A stretch of DNA of 45,116 nucleotides from Chromatiaceae bacterium (lineage in GTDB: Bacteria; Pseudomonadota; Gammaproteobacteria; Chromatiales; Chromatiaceae). Numbering within the stretch: position 1 is the stretch's first letter; each line of letters opens with the position of its first letter. This document shows, piece by piece, positions 8,190 to 17,912 of this stretch. The DNA lies in contig JALOTB010000013.1 in assembly GCA_025458165.1 (NCBI GenBank), forward strand, positions 1 to 45,116, in the 5' to 3' direction. Under the pieces are notes generated by a model. That model did no database searches and was not told the DNA's origin. It saw only the letters and a list, made by a program, of their open reading frames with translations. The translations under genes were made by a program, and so were the position numbers.

Positions 8190-9080
8190 ATGCAACCCGA
8201 GCAACTGAGCCTCGTGCGCACGCCGGACCAAGCGGTCAGGCGTCTACCCATCGCCCTGTTGATCGCCGCGCTGGTCGCGGCGCCCCTAGTGGTTCGGGCG
8301 GAGGGCGCCGACGAATCGGAGGCGGCCTCCGTTGAGGCCGTCGCCGCGCTGGAGCAACAGCTCTCGCAGGCCCGTGCCGAGGCGGCCGATCTCGCGCAAC
8401 GGGTCGAGGCGGCCGAGGCGGCCAAGACCCAGCTCGCGGGCGATCTGGCCGCGGCGCAGGAGGCGCAGGCCAGGCTCCAGGCCGACCTGAGCACGGCTGA
8501 GTCCGCCTTGGCCAGGCTCGAGGCGGACCTCGCCGCGGCCAATGAGGCCAATCGCATCGCGCAGTCGGGCAGCGCCGAGCTGGAACGCCGCCTGAATGAG
8601 GCGCAGACCGCGCAAGAGGTCGCAGCGAAGCGCCAGGCCGCCATGGAGCAGGAGCTGTCGGGGCTGCGCACCCAGATCACAGCGGCCGAGGCCACGCGAG
8701 ACGAGGCCCAGGCGAGCCTCGGGGCCCTGCGCGCCCGGCTGACCACGGCCGAGGGCGGGACCCTGACGGCCGAGCAGGCAAAGGCCGACGCCGCGACCGC
8801 CGCCGAGGCCCTTGCGGCGGCCCTGCGCCAGGGCTCGGGCAGCAAGCGGACCCAGGCCGTCGGAGCCGCCGAGGACCGGCTGCACCAGGCGCAGGTCCTG
8901 GTCGCCCGGGCGACCGGTGCGGGCGGCGTCTACCGCATCCGTCCCCAGGACAGCCTCGCGGCGGTCGCCAAGCGATTCTACGGCGACGGCAAGCTCTGGA
9001 CGCGGCTCAACCAGGCCAACCGGCACGTGATCGACAACCCAGACCGGCTGATACCCGGGCTGACGCTCGTCATCCCCTGA
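8190..9080 (+). CDS. Secreted coiled-coil protein with C-terminal LysM domain
   Basis: 296 residues. A hydrophobic segment at residues 19-36 (LPIALLIAALVAAPLVVRA) is a signal peptide or anchor, with a possible cleavage after VRA. Residues 45-215 are an Ala/Glu/Gln/Arg-rich coiled coil. The last 51 residues are a LysM module (begins VYRIRPQDSLAAVAKRFYG, ends IPGLTLVIP) that would bind the glycan strands of peptidoglycan. It may act as a periplasmic spacer or scaffold. Ribosome site TTGAGGAG (8176-8183) lies 6 nt before the ATG. It is transcribed alone and converges with psiE. Confidence 0.85.
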   Translation: MQPEQLSLVRTPDQAVRRLPIALLIAALVAAPLVVRAEGADESEAASVEAVAALEQQLSQARAEAADLAQRVEAAEAAKTQLAGDLAAAQEAQARLQADLSTAESALARLEADLAAANEANRIAQSGSAELERRLNEAQTAQEVAAKRQAAMEQELSGLRTQITAAEATRDEAQASLGALRARLTTAEGGTLTAEQAKADAATAAEALAAALRQGSGSKRTQAVGAAEDRLHQAQVLVARATGAGGVYRIRPQDSLAAVAKRFYGDGKLWTRLNQANRHVIDNPDRLIPGLTLVIP

Positions 9081-9133
9081 GCCCCCTGGGGCGGGGCGGC
9101 ATCTGAATCCGTTGGAACGTCCCTGTGCCGCAC

Positions 9134-9162
9134 GGGCACCTGGAATGCTTCACAAGGTGCCC
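9134..9162. terminator. Hairpin between LysM gene and psiE
   Basis: GGGCACCT (9134-9141) pairs with AGGTGCCC (9155-9162) around a 13-nt loop. It lies 1 nt past the psiE stop and 53 nt past the LysM gene stop. It probably terminates psiE transcription and perhaps both convergent genes. Confidence 0.55.
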
Positions 9163-9163
9163 T

Positions 9164-9574
9164 TCAGTCGTAGCTGTGCCCTGGGAACCGGTCGGTGCCG
9201 ATGCGGATGACCAGCACGGCCACCGCAAGGACCAGGATCGCCGCACTGATCATCATCATGCGCTCGTCGGTCATGGTCTTGATGTCGACCGCCAGGACGC
9301 GGGTCAGGGCGGTGAGCGCAATGTAGAGCAGGAAGCGCACCGGCAGCCGCTTGGTCTTGAAGTAGATGCCGATCATGGCGCCCAGCTCCAGGTAGATGAA
9401 GAGGAGCAGGATCTCTTTGATGGTCGGCTCCCGATGCACAAAGATGTAGATCATCTCCAGCGCTGTCGCCCAGACGATGACCGCCCCGATCACGAAGAGT
9501 CCGAGCAGGTGGAAACCGTCCACCAGCAGATTACCGAAGTGCTCCAGGCGCTCGTAATACTTATTCGACGGCAT
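9164..9574 (-). CDS. psiE: PsiE-family phosphate-starvation-inducible membrane protein
   Basis: 136 residues with four predicted membrane helices and the PsiE core, including YLELGAMIGIYFKTKRLPVRF and a following ITALTRVLAVD-like stretch (here LTALTRVLAVD). PsiE proteins are small inner membrane proteins that respond to phosphate limitation in E. coli; their activity is unknown. I chose the ATG at 9574, which follows AAGGGG at 7 nt. An alternative ATG at 9616 overlaps the stop of the upstream gene as ATGA, which would couple the two and add 14 residues. It is probably co-transcribed with the cysteine-rich gene upstream. Confidence 0.8.
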   Translation of the reverse strand: MPSNKYYERLEHFGNLLVDGFHLLGLFVIGAVIVWATALEMIYIFVHREPTIKEILLLFIYLELGAMIGIYFKTKRLPVRFLLYIALTALTRVLAVDIKTMTDERMMMISAAILVLAVAVLVIRIGTDRFPGHSYD

Positions 9575-9612
9575 CGGGATCCCCTTCTCGTTGTTTCGTG
9601 GGTTGGGTGCGG

Positions 9613-10356
9613 TCATTGGCAGGGCGCGAAGAAGGCGTTCTGCATCGCGCGCTCACACTCCGCGCCCGTCGCGCTGCGGGCGGCGGGGTCGGCGCTCTCC
9701 ATGCGCTCCTCGGTCTCCATCTGGAGGAGCTGGCGAGCGGGGTCGCAGGCCGGGCTCGACTGACAACGACCGTCGGCACCGCAGACGCGATCAACCAGCG
9801 CGCGGCATTCACTGGCATCGCGCCCCGCGGGCGCACTCCCACAGGCGGGGAAGGCCGGGTTGCCCAGGGCCTCCAGGCACTCGCCGGTCCCAGGGGTCTG
9901 CGGATAGGGCCCTGAGCCAAGCGGGGCGCGCCGCTGCTCCTCGCGCTCGATGCGCAGGAGCTGGCGTGCCAGCACGCAGGGCTGCGCCTGGCCGCACTCC
10001 TCATTGAAGCCGCACACCTTACGCACGAGCTGCTCACAGTAGCGCTCGCGCATGGCCGGCTCGGCGCCAGGCTCCGCGCGCCAGGCATCGATCATTGACT
10101 CGCTGGGGACGGCCTGACCGTCGCGCACGATGACCACCGAGCCGTCCTCGAGACGGTGCGCCCCGTCCCATAGGGGCGCGGCACCACCACCGTAGAGCCG
10201 TGTGGCGCGCCGGGTCTCGGGGTCCACCTGAAGCACGCTGCCGTCCGGCAAGGTCCCGGTCCAGGTGCCGGACCCCGCCGATCCGGCGGCGAGCACGAGC
10301 ACCGCGGCTAGGCAGCCTGCGGTCACTCGACACACCGAATGGGCATTCGCTCTCAT
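9613..10356 (-). CDS. Secreted protein with two six-cysteine repeats
   Basis: 247 residues with an N-terminal signal sequence (AGCLAAVLVLAAGSAGSG). Residues 31-80 resemble a small beta module (GTLPDGSVLQVDPETRRATRL). The rest is an internal duplication: Cys107, 115, 121, 127, 160 and 172, then Cys184, 192, 198, 204, 234 and 246. The spacings are 8-6-6-33-12 and 8-6-6-30-12, and each repeat carries VCG, RQLL and an EE pair. The even cysteine count in a periplasmic protein suggests three disulfides per repeat. I do not recognise the family. GAGGG lies about 5 nt before the ATG. The stop forms ATGA with a possible psiE start, so the two are likely an operon. Confidence 0.75.
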   Translation of the reverse strand: MRANAHSVCRVTAGCLAAVLVLAAGSAGSGTWTGTLPDGSVLQVDPETRRATRLYGGGAAPLWDGAHRLEDGSVVIVRDGQAVPSESMIDAWRAEPGAEPAMRERYCEQLVRKVCGFNEECGQAQPCVLARQLLRIEREEQRRAPLGSGPYPQTPGTGECLEALGNPAFPACGSAPAGRDASECRALVDRVCGADGRCQSSPACDPARQLLQMETEERMESADPAARSATGAECERAMQNAFFAPCQ

Positions 10357-10502
10357 GACACCCTCACGCTGATCTCGACACCGAAGAGCATATCAGAGCC
10401 CGGGCGGTCCAGGCCCAGCCCCTGGGCGCAGGGCAGGCGGTCAGCGCCGCCAAGTCTGTTGTACGCTCGCCCCTCGCCCCAGCCTGCCGCAGGAGCTGTT
10501 CG

Positions 10503-11318
10503 ATGCGTATCGTGCGATTTCTCGACCCCACTGGAGCCATCCGCTACGGAGAGCCGACTGCAGCGGACGGGGCCCGCTGCCTCGCGGGCGATCCCGTTGC
10601 GGGCCTCATCCCCACCGGCGAGACCGCCCAGGTATGCCGTCGGCTTGCGCCGATCGTGCCGGTCAACGTCTTCTGCATCGGGCTCAACTACCGCGCCCAT
10701 GCCGCGGAGACGGGGGCGGCGATCCCGACGAACCCTGTGGTCTTCATGAAGCCCACCACCGCCCTCGCCCATCCCGGCGAGCCGATCCTGCTCCCCGCCG
10801 CCTGCACCCAGGGTCCGGAGGTGGACTACGAGGCCGAGCTCGCCGTAGTCATCGGGCGCACGGCGCGGGACGTGCCGGTGGGCCGCGCGCTCGACTTCGT
10901 CCTCGGCTATACCTGCGCCAACGACGTCTCGGCCCGGCGCTGGCAGAAGCAGGGTGGCGGCGGGCAATGGGTGCGCGGCAAGGGCTTCGACTCCTTTTGT
11001 CCGCTCGGACCCGAGCTGGTCACCGCCGACGAGCTGCCCGACCCGCAGGGGCTCGACATCCGCTGCCTGCTGAACGGTGAGTTGATGCAGCAGGGCAACA
11101 CCCGCGACATGATCTTCAGCGTCGCGGAGCTGGTCGCCTTCCTGAGCCGTGACACCACCCTGCTGCCCGGGACGCTGATCCTGACCGGGACGCCGCCCGG
11201 CGTCGGCTTCGCCCGCACGCCGCCGGTTTTTCTCGCGCCGGGCGACCGGGTGCGCGTGGAGATCGAAGGCATCGGGGTGCTGGAGAACCCGGTGGCCGCC
11301 GCCGGCGCCCTCGCTTGA
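10503..11318 (+). CDS. Fumarylacetoacetate hydrolase (FAH) family enzyme
   Basis: 271 residues: a short N-terminal domain and the FAH fold from about residue 55. Likely metal ligands are Glu110, Glu112 (VDYEAELAVVIG) and Asp141 (YTCANDVSARRWQ). The closing strand LPGTLILTGTPPGVGF is the family signature. Members hydrolyse, decarboxylate or isomerise 2-oxo acids with carbon-carbon cleavage (acylpyruvase, oxaloacetate decarboxylase, HpcE-type isomerase). Sequence alone does not choose among these, and no aromatic degradation genes are adjacent. AGGAG at 10491-10495 lies 7 nt before the ATG. It diverges from the cysteine-rich gene across 146 bp that must hold both promoters. Confidence 0.88.
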   Translation: MRIVRFLDPTGAIRYGEPTAADGARCLAGDPVAGLIPTGETAQVCRRLAPIVPVNVFCIGLNYRAHAAETGAAIPTNPVVFMKPTTALAHPGEPILLPAACTQGPEVDYEAELAVVIGRTARDVPVGRALDFVLGYTCANDVSARRWQKQGGGGQWVRGKGFDSFCPLGPELVTADELPDPQGLDIRCLLNGELMQQGNTRDMIFSVAELVAFLSRDTTLLPGTLILTGTPPGVGFARTPPVFLAPGDRVRVEIEGIGVLENPVAAAGALA

Positions 11319-11323
11319 GATCC

Positions 11324-11336
11324 GGGGCCAGACCCC
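11324..11336 (+). terminator. GGGG-N5-CCCC palindrome after the FAH gene
   Basis: GGGG (11324-11327) and CCCC (11333-11336) flank CCAGA, 6 nt after the stop, followed by TAAATT. It may be a weak terminator or a solitary extragenic repeat of the GGGGTCAGACCCC type that is scattered in proteobacterial genomes. Confidence 0.35.
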
Positions 11337-11500
11337 TAAATTCCCGGGCAGTTAAGGATCCTTCTGGTTCGATTCGAAGGCATCGACTCAGAAGGGGCGG
11401 CTCGCCGGCGTGGCGCTGACTCCGGTCTGACGCGCCATCGGTTGCTTACCTGGCAGCATTCACCCGGCGGGGTAAGCGCCTCCACCCAACGACCTCTTAT

Positions 11501-11531
11501 TCCATTTGCGTTCATTCCCGCTCATCTGCGG
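11501..11531. repeat. Degenerate TTCGCGT(T/C)CATT-type repeat
   Basis: The stretch reading TCCATTTGCG-TTCATTCCCG-CTCATCTGCG is three imperfect 10-nt units. Related single units occur at 241-258 (TTCGCGTCCATTTGCGG) and about 12816-12830 (CTTCGCGTTCATTTC). All three places are intergenic. Purpose unknown; this copy ends 28 nt before the DUF971 gene. Confidence 0.4.
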
Positions 11532-11559
11532 ACGAACGCCCTTCTCAGGATCAAACCCG

Positions 11560-12207
11560 ATGAGCGACCAACCCACCAGGCACATCCCCACCGAGATCAA
11601 TCTGCACAGCAAGTCGCGGATGCTCTCGATCGCCTTCGACGACGGGGCGAGCTTCGAGCTGCCCTGCGAGTACCTGCGGGTGTTCTCCAAGGCGGCGGAG
11701 GTGCGCACCCTGGGTCAGCCGGTGACCGGCAAGGAAGGCGTCAACATCGAGCGCATCGAGCCCCAAGGGCAGTACGCCGTGCGCATTGTCTTCGACGACG
11801 GTCACGACACCGGCATCTATTCCTGGGACACCCTCTACGCGCTTGGGGCGAACAAAGAGGCCAACTGGTCGGAGTATCTCAACCGGCTGGAGCGGATCGG
11901 CTACCGCCGCCATGAGCCGGACGTTGGCGAGAAACGCGTCAAGCTCCTCTACTTCTCCTGGCTGGTCCCGAAGATGCGCAAAGAGTCCGAGCAGGTCACC
12001 CTGCCCAAGGAGGTGGGCGACGTCGAGTCCCTGCTCCTCTGGCTCGGGCGGCGAAAGAAGGGGGCGGCGGTGCTCTTCGAGCCCGGGCGGGTGCGGGTGA
12101 CGGTGAACAAGCAGTTCACCGAGCCCTTCACCAAGCTGCACGATGGGGACGAGATCGGCGTCGTCCCCACCTCGCCGACCGCGCCCGCGACACCCGAGCT
12201 CGTGTAG
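11560..12207 (+). CDS. DUF971 domain fused to a MoaD/ThiS-like domain
   Basis: 215 residues. Residues 9-115 are a DUF971 domain (also called gamma-butyrobetaine hydroxylase N-terminal-like), with the marker stretches FELPCEYLRVFS, IERIEPQGQYAVRIVFDDGHDTG (split here) and YSWDTLY. DUF971 is associated with iron-sulfur proteins. Residues 127-205 match the MoaD beta-grasp fold (VKLLYFSWLVPKM, then VRVTVNKQF and LHDGDEIGVVP). MoaD and ThiS need a C-terminal Gly-Gly to carry sulfur; here the protein continues TSPTAPATPELV, so sulfur-carrier chemistry is not expected. The ATG at 11560 has AGGA 9 nt upstream; an in-frame ATG at 11506 is less likely because the family starts here. The gene ends 9 bp from convergent nudB. 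Confidence 0.8.
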   Translation: MSDQPTRHIPTEINLHSKSRMLSIAFDDGASFELPCEYLRVFSKAAEVRTLGQPVTGKEGVNIERIEPQGQYAVRIVFDDGHDTGIYSWDTLYALGANKEANWSEYLNRLERIGYRRHEPDVGEKRVKLLYFSWLVPKMRKESEQVTLPKEVGDVESLLLWLGRRKKGAAVLFEPGRVRVTVNKQFTEPFTKLHDGDEIGVVPTSPTAPATPELV

Positions 12208-12216
12208 TCCGCGGGC

Positions 12217-12744
12217 TCAGGCGACCCGCGTCCAGCCGGCCAGGCGCAGGATCGCGTCGCGATTGGTCCAGGAGGTCGCCAGGGCCGCCGCCCGGTAGGC
12301 GTCCAGCCAGCGGGACTCCAGGTGCTCCCTGGGGTTGAGCCGAATGGAGCGGCGGCTCGGCAGGATGATCGCGAACCAGTACTCACGGTTGTAGTACTCG
12401 CCAGGTGCGTAGCGCGACCGCCAGGCGGGGCGGATGGTGAAGCGCTCCGTGTGGTGCAGATCGATCAGGTCGCCCTTCGCGACCCTGAGTCCGGTCTCTT
12501 CCCTAAGCTCCCGCAGGGCCGCCTCGCGCGGCGACTCCTCCCAGCCCAGGCCCCCAGTCACCGACTGCCAGAAACCCGCCGGTCGGGTGCGCCGGAGCAT
12601 CAGAAACTCGCCGCTGCGCGTACCGACCGCCACCAGGATGGACTCGGGGCGCTTGTAGGCGTGCGCCCTGGGCTCGGCGCGCACTGGCGCCGGCCCCAGC
12701 TCGAAGGGGCTCTCCAGGTCGGTCGTTTCGGGCTCGTCGGCCAC
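12217..12744 (-). CDS. nudB: Dihydroneopterin triphosphate diphosphatase (Nudix)
   Basis: 175 residues. It carries a perfect Nudix box (GX5EX7REUXEEXGU) at residues 64-86: GGLGWEE, then SPREAAL, then REL-REETGL. The surrounding YKRPESILVAV, FWQSVTGG and RYAPG segments match NudB, which removes pyrophosphate from dihydroneopterin triphosphate in folate synthesis. I chose the GTG at 12744 because GGGAG lies 5 nt upstream; a TTG 36 nt further up (12780) has no ribosome site. A roughly 30-residue extension precedes the fold. It lies downstream of aspS, the usual gammaproteobacterial order, but yebC-ruvCAB, which often follow, are absent. Confidence 0.9.
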   Translation of the reverse strand: MADEPETTDLESPFELGPAPVRAEPRAHAYKRPESILVAVGTRSGEFLMLRRTRPAGFWQSVTGGLGWEESPREAALRELREETGLRVAKGDLIDLHHTERFTIRPAWRSRYAPGEYYNREYWFAIILPSRRSIRLNPREHLESRWLDAYRAAALATSWTNRDAILRLAGWTRVA

Positions 12745-12848
12745 GGCAGCTCCCGTTTCGCAGCGGATACCGGTGCGCAAAGCGTACCAACCGGCGCCTT
12801 TCAGACCCTGCGTCGCTTCGCGTTCATTTCAGGCCGAATGTCCAGATC

Positions 12849-14627
<1,779 letters not shown>

Positions 14628-14772
14628 GCTCCCCCTGCCCCGCTGGTAACTGCCATCTCCCAAGTCGGTCGGCCCGCCTGGGAAAAGTGAGGAAACATAA
14701 AGGGCGGGGAGCGTCCGCGCAAGGTCGCTAGACAACGCCCCCGCTATCGCCGGGCGATGGCTGAAGCTCAGA

Positions 14773-15342
14773 CTAGATCCCCAGATCGCGGCGCACCCGG
14801 TCGAGGGCGAGCTCGGCCTCCCAGCGGTCATCACGCGCGCGGTCGCGCTCCCGCTCTAGGCTGCGGATGTCGGCATGCAGCTCGCCGCGCCGCTTGCCAC
14901 TGAGCTTCTTGTTCGTGAGCAGCTCCCGCTCACGCCAATCGATCTCGCCGTCGGTAAACTCGGTTTGGTAGCGGGCATCCCCAACCCGGCGCGCCGCGCG
15001 GTAGAGGCGCTCGAATTCCGGATCATCGCAGACGCCCTCGTAGCCATGGCGGGCGAGCCCTCGCTCCAGGGCATTCGGCAACTGGCAGTAGTCGCGCAGC
15101 CCAATCGCCCGCGCGGCCTCCCAGGCCGAGGCGTCGGGGACGACGTTCACCCGCGCGCAGGACTCCCGATGTCGGACGATCCGGCTCGGGCCAAAGCCGG
15201 ACCGGCCATCCTCAATCCCGAGCTGATGCCAGTCCATGGTGGCGCAGCGCTCGGGCGGGATGGTCGCGCAGCCCGTGGCGCCAGCGACAGCGAGCGCAAC
15301 GAGCGCCGCAAGCAGGCCGTTAGTTGGTGCCTTTGTTCGCAT
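14773..15342 (-). CDS. DUF2799 lipoprotein
   Basis: 189 residues. The N-terminus [20 protein letters not shown] leads into a lipobox (AGATGC), so it should be lipidated and anchored. The body matches DUF2799: [11 protein letters not shown], then [15 protein letters not shown], with a charged coiled-coil C-terminus ([22 protein letters not shown]). Function unknown. I chose the ATG at 15342 because a GTG at 15369 would start inside the hairpin at 15362-15386; no clear ribosome site precedes either. It is transcribed in the same direction as aspS, 145 bp upstream of it. Confidence 0.78.
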   Translation of the reverse strand: MRTKAPTNGLLAALVALAVAGATGCATIPPERCATMDWHQLGIEDGRSGFGPSRIVRHRESCARVNVVPDASAWEAARAIGLRDYCQLPNALERGLARHGYEGVCDDPEFERLYRAARRVGDARYQTEFTDGEIDWRERELLTNKKLSGKRRGELHADIRSLERERDRARDDRWEAELALDRVRRDLGI

Positions 15343-15361
15343 GAAAGGGGGCGCTGAACGG

Positions 15362-15386
15362 GCCGGCACCTGGGCCAGGTGCCGGC
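15362..15386 (-). terminator. Strong hairpin downstream of the small secreted-protein gene
   Basis: GCCGGCACCT pairs with AGGTGCCGGC across GGGCC (10-12 bp stem). It lies 38 nt past the stop of the gene ending at 15425 and 20 nt before the DUF2799 start. There is no U-run. Confidence 0.6.
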
Positions 15387-15424
15387 GCGCGTCTAATGGG
15401 CCGCCAATGCGATCGACCCTCTTC

Positions 15425-15874
15425 CTAGCGGGAGATGGCGCAGTCCGAGCCGTCGATCTGGTAGGCCTCGGTCATGATGCTGGTGCTGACACCGCCGGCA
15501 TCCTGGGTCATCTTCTGGACGGTCAGGGTCGCGGACTGGCCATCGATGACAAGGACGCCGTGCTCCTTGATATCCGCCGCGAAGTCCTCGGCGCTCTGGG
15601 ACATCGCCTGCATCATGCCCGAGATCATGTTCTGCTCATCGGCGGGCATCGCCTTCCACTCGGCCTGCATCTCGGGCGTGCTGAGGGCAAGCGCCTCATC
15701 CATCTTGCCTGCGTTGACTAGGCCCATGTGCTTCACCGAGACCTTGCCGCAGGGGTGATCGAGGATGGCCCCTCCTTTGATCTCAGTCGCCTGGGCGACC
15801 GGCATCAGGCCGACCTGTAGGGCGAGCACCGCGGCCACGCTCGTCGCAAAAACAGACAGTTGACGGTGGAGCAT
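15425..15874 (-). CDS. Small secreted protein of unknown function
   Basis: 149 residues with a clear signal peptide (FATSVAAVLALQVGLMPVAQA, cleavage about residue 29). The mature part holds two cysteines (HPCGKVSV and DGSDCAIS), which could form a disulfide tying the ends together. The middle (MDEALALSTPEMQAEW, later GVLVIDGQSATLTVQKM) looks like a small alpha+beta fold of the NTF2/DUF4878 type, but I cannot assign it firmly. AAGGA lies 9 nt before the ATG. Transcribed alone, between the ankyrin gene upstream and a hairpin downstream. Confidence 0.65.
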   Translation of the reverse strand: MLHRQLSVFATSVAAVLALQVGLMPVAQATEIKGGAILDHPCGKVSVKHMGLVNAGKMDEALALSTPEMQAEWKAMPADEQNMISGMMQAMSQSAEDFAADIKEHGVLVIDGQSATLTVQKMTQDAGGVSTSIMTEAYQIDGSDCAISR

Positions 15875-15996
15875 AGGTTCAGATCCTTTTGGTTGGCTGT
15901 GGGAAGCCGCAGGATACTAAGCGAAATCAGAGCGTTTCGCTAGGTCACTCCGGAGCGTCCGCCCCGACAGCCGGTGGTCTCTGACCCTATCCATGG

Positions 15997-17595
15997 TCAC
16001 TGCTGCCGCAGACTGTACTGGATGGTCGTCTTGTTGCCCTGGGCCGGCGCCACGGCGACATACACAGTCAGCTCGTGGCCGTCGCGCGTGAGCGTCAGAT
16101 GGCGCATCGCCTTGGTCTGCGCCGTCAGTCCGCCCTGCCACCCGGACTCCTTGAGACGGGCGGCCGTCTGCTCGGCCACCTTGGGAACGGCATCCGGCGT
16201 GACATAGATCGCCATGGAATCCTGCTCGAACAGCACCTCGCTGTTCGGATAACGCGGGAGGGCGGACACCGTCATCGTCCCGTGCGGCACGAGGCTGACG
16301 GTCACCCTTGGTGCCGTTCGCCCGGTCTCGCGCGACAGGGTCAGGGTCATACGCTCCGACCCGCGCTTGAGCTGCATTACCGCATACCCTTGGTCGTCGC
16401 CGTGCCGGTCCGCCGGCTCCCACCCGGCGGCTGGGAGGATCTCCAGGTAAAAGGCTAGGATCTCCGCGACTGGCGCGTCCGAGTAGTAGGAGACGCCGGA
16501 GCCGGTGCCCGACAGCTTGCCGACCAGCCGGATCTTGGGGAGGGCGTCGTACTCGTTGTCCGGCGCAGTCGCGATCGTCACACGGGCATCGGACCGGGCC
16601 GCCTCCACCGGTGCGCTCGGATCATTGGCCCCCTGCGCCCGCAGCAGATCGGCCATCTCCTCCAGGCGGAGATCCACGGCATAGGCCAAGGGGGTGCGCC
16701 CGGCCGGATCGGGCCGGTTCACGTCGGCCCCGGCCTTAATCAGGGCGTCGAGCGATTCCAATGAGCCGGGAGCCATCGCCGTGTCGGCGCCGCGGTCGAG
16801 CGCGGCGAAGAGCACCGATCGGCCGCTCGCGTTCGTGGCGTTCGGATCGGCCCCGGCTTCGAGCAGGAGCTGGACCATCGCGAGGTCGCCTAGGGCCTGG
16901 ATCAGCGGGATCCGACCCTCGGGCGTCGCGCGGTTGGGGTCGGCCCCGGCGGCAAGCAAGGCAGCCGCCAATCGGCCCTCCCCCTGCATCACGGCAAAAA
17001 CCAGGGGGGTCAGGAACCGGTCCCCCGCGTTCAGATCGACGCCATGCGCCCCGAGCAATGCGATGATCTCCAGGGTGTCCTCCGAGAAGCTCACGCCCTG
17101 GGCGGCCACCAAGGCGGGCGACCGCTCGTGCGGGTCGGCGGCGTTGAAATCCGCCCCGGCCTTGAGCAGGACCTGGACGATCTCCGCCCTCCCCGTCTCG
17201 ACGGCGAGTCGGCCCAGGCCCTGGCCGTCCCCCGCCCGCAGCCCGAGGTCAGGTTTCGCCGCAAGCAATGCCTCAACGACCGCCCCGTGACCGAGGGATA
17301 CCGCGTACATCAGGGGCGTGAATCCGGCGCCATCGGCGAGGTTGGGATTGGCCCCGGCCGCGAGCAGGGCCGCGACCGTCTCGGCGTCGCCCATCTGCGC
17401 CGCCCAACCGAGTAGGCTTCGGCCGTCCCTCTCGAAGTCTGGGTTCGCACCCTGTTCGAGCAAGCGGCGGACCTCCTGGGCGTTCATCGCGGCCACCGAG
17501 CGTGACAATCGTTGATCGAGGTCAGCCGCCCCCGCGAAGGCTGGAGCGCAGAGGCATGCCAGGCCGATGCCCAGGGCCAGGATGAGCGAGCGCAT
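15997..17595 (-). CDS. Secreted ankyrin-repeat protein
   Basis: 532 residues. The signal peptide is MRSLILALGIGLACLCAPAF (cleavage near AGA-AD). About eight to nine ankyrin repeats follow to about residue 330, with repeated AALLAAGADPNxAxxxGxTPL phrasing. The C-terminal 190 residues form a separate periplasmic part with two related halves: one around SGVSYYSDAPVAEILAFYLE and one around NSEVLFEQDSMAIYVTPDA. The first half resembles domains that score a distance or stress per residue in other secreted proteins, but I cannot name it. ATG at 17595 follows GGAG at 6 nt; the frame extends to 17733 without support. It probably mediates protein binding in the periplasm. Confidence 0.82.
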   Translation of the reverse strand: MRSLILALGIGLACLCAPAFAGAADLDQRLSRSVAAMNAQEVRRLLEQGANPDFERDGRSLLGWAAQMGDAETVAALLAAGANPNLADGAGFTPLMYAVSLGHGAVVEALLAAKPDLGLRAGDGQGLGRLAVETGRAEIVQVLLKAGADFNAADPHERSPALVAAQGVSFSEDTLEIIALLGAHGVDLNAGDRFLTPLVFAVMQGEGRLAAALLAAGADPNRATPEGRIPLIQALGDLAMVQLLLEAGADPNATNASGRSVLFAALDRGADTAMAPGSLESLDALIKAGADVNRPDPAGRTPLAYAVDLRLEEMADLLRAQGANDPSAPVEAARSDARVTIATAPDNEYDALPKIRLVGKLSGTGSGVSYYSDAPVAEILAFYLEILPAAGWEPADRHGDDQGYAVMQLKRGSERMTLTLSRETGRTAPRVTVSLVPHGTMTVSALPRYPNSEVLFEQDSMAIYVTPDAVPKVAEQTAARLKESGWQGGLTAQTKAMRHLTLTRDGHELTVYVAVAPAQGNKTTIQYSLRQQ

Positions 17596-17912
17596 GATGA
17601 TCTCCGGGGCTGTTGGATAGTCCGGACCCAATGATGCCCACGCCTGATCAGCAGTGTCGAGTGACCTTTCGCATCCAGCGCTCACGCGAGTCGCTCGGCG
17701 AGGGATGGAGGCCGACCGGCGGACTGCGTCCAATGCTGAGTGCCCTGGTGCGCGCTACGGCGAACGAGGAGCGCCAAAGCACATGCGGGCCGTCTGGATG
17801 TCCACCGAGTCACCGCGGACTGCCAGCATTCGCCGGCCAGTGCGTTGTACCGAGCAGCCGTGGCCGCATTTCCCCGGAAACTGGCAATCCGGCCGCGATA
17901 TGAGGAGACCCC
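17596..17912. other. Divergent intergenic region, no gene seen
   Basis: 317 bp between the ankyrin gene (minus) and the persulfide dioxygenase (plus). Short open frames here lack ribosome sites and do not resemble proteins. I see no repeat or convincing promoter motif. Confidence 0.45.
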
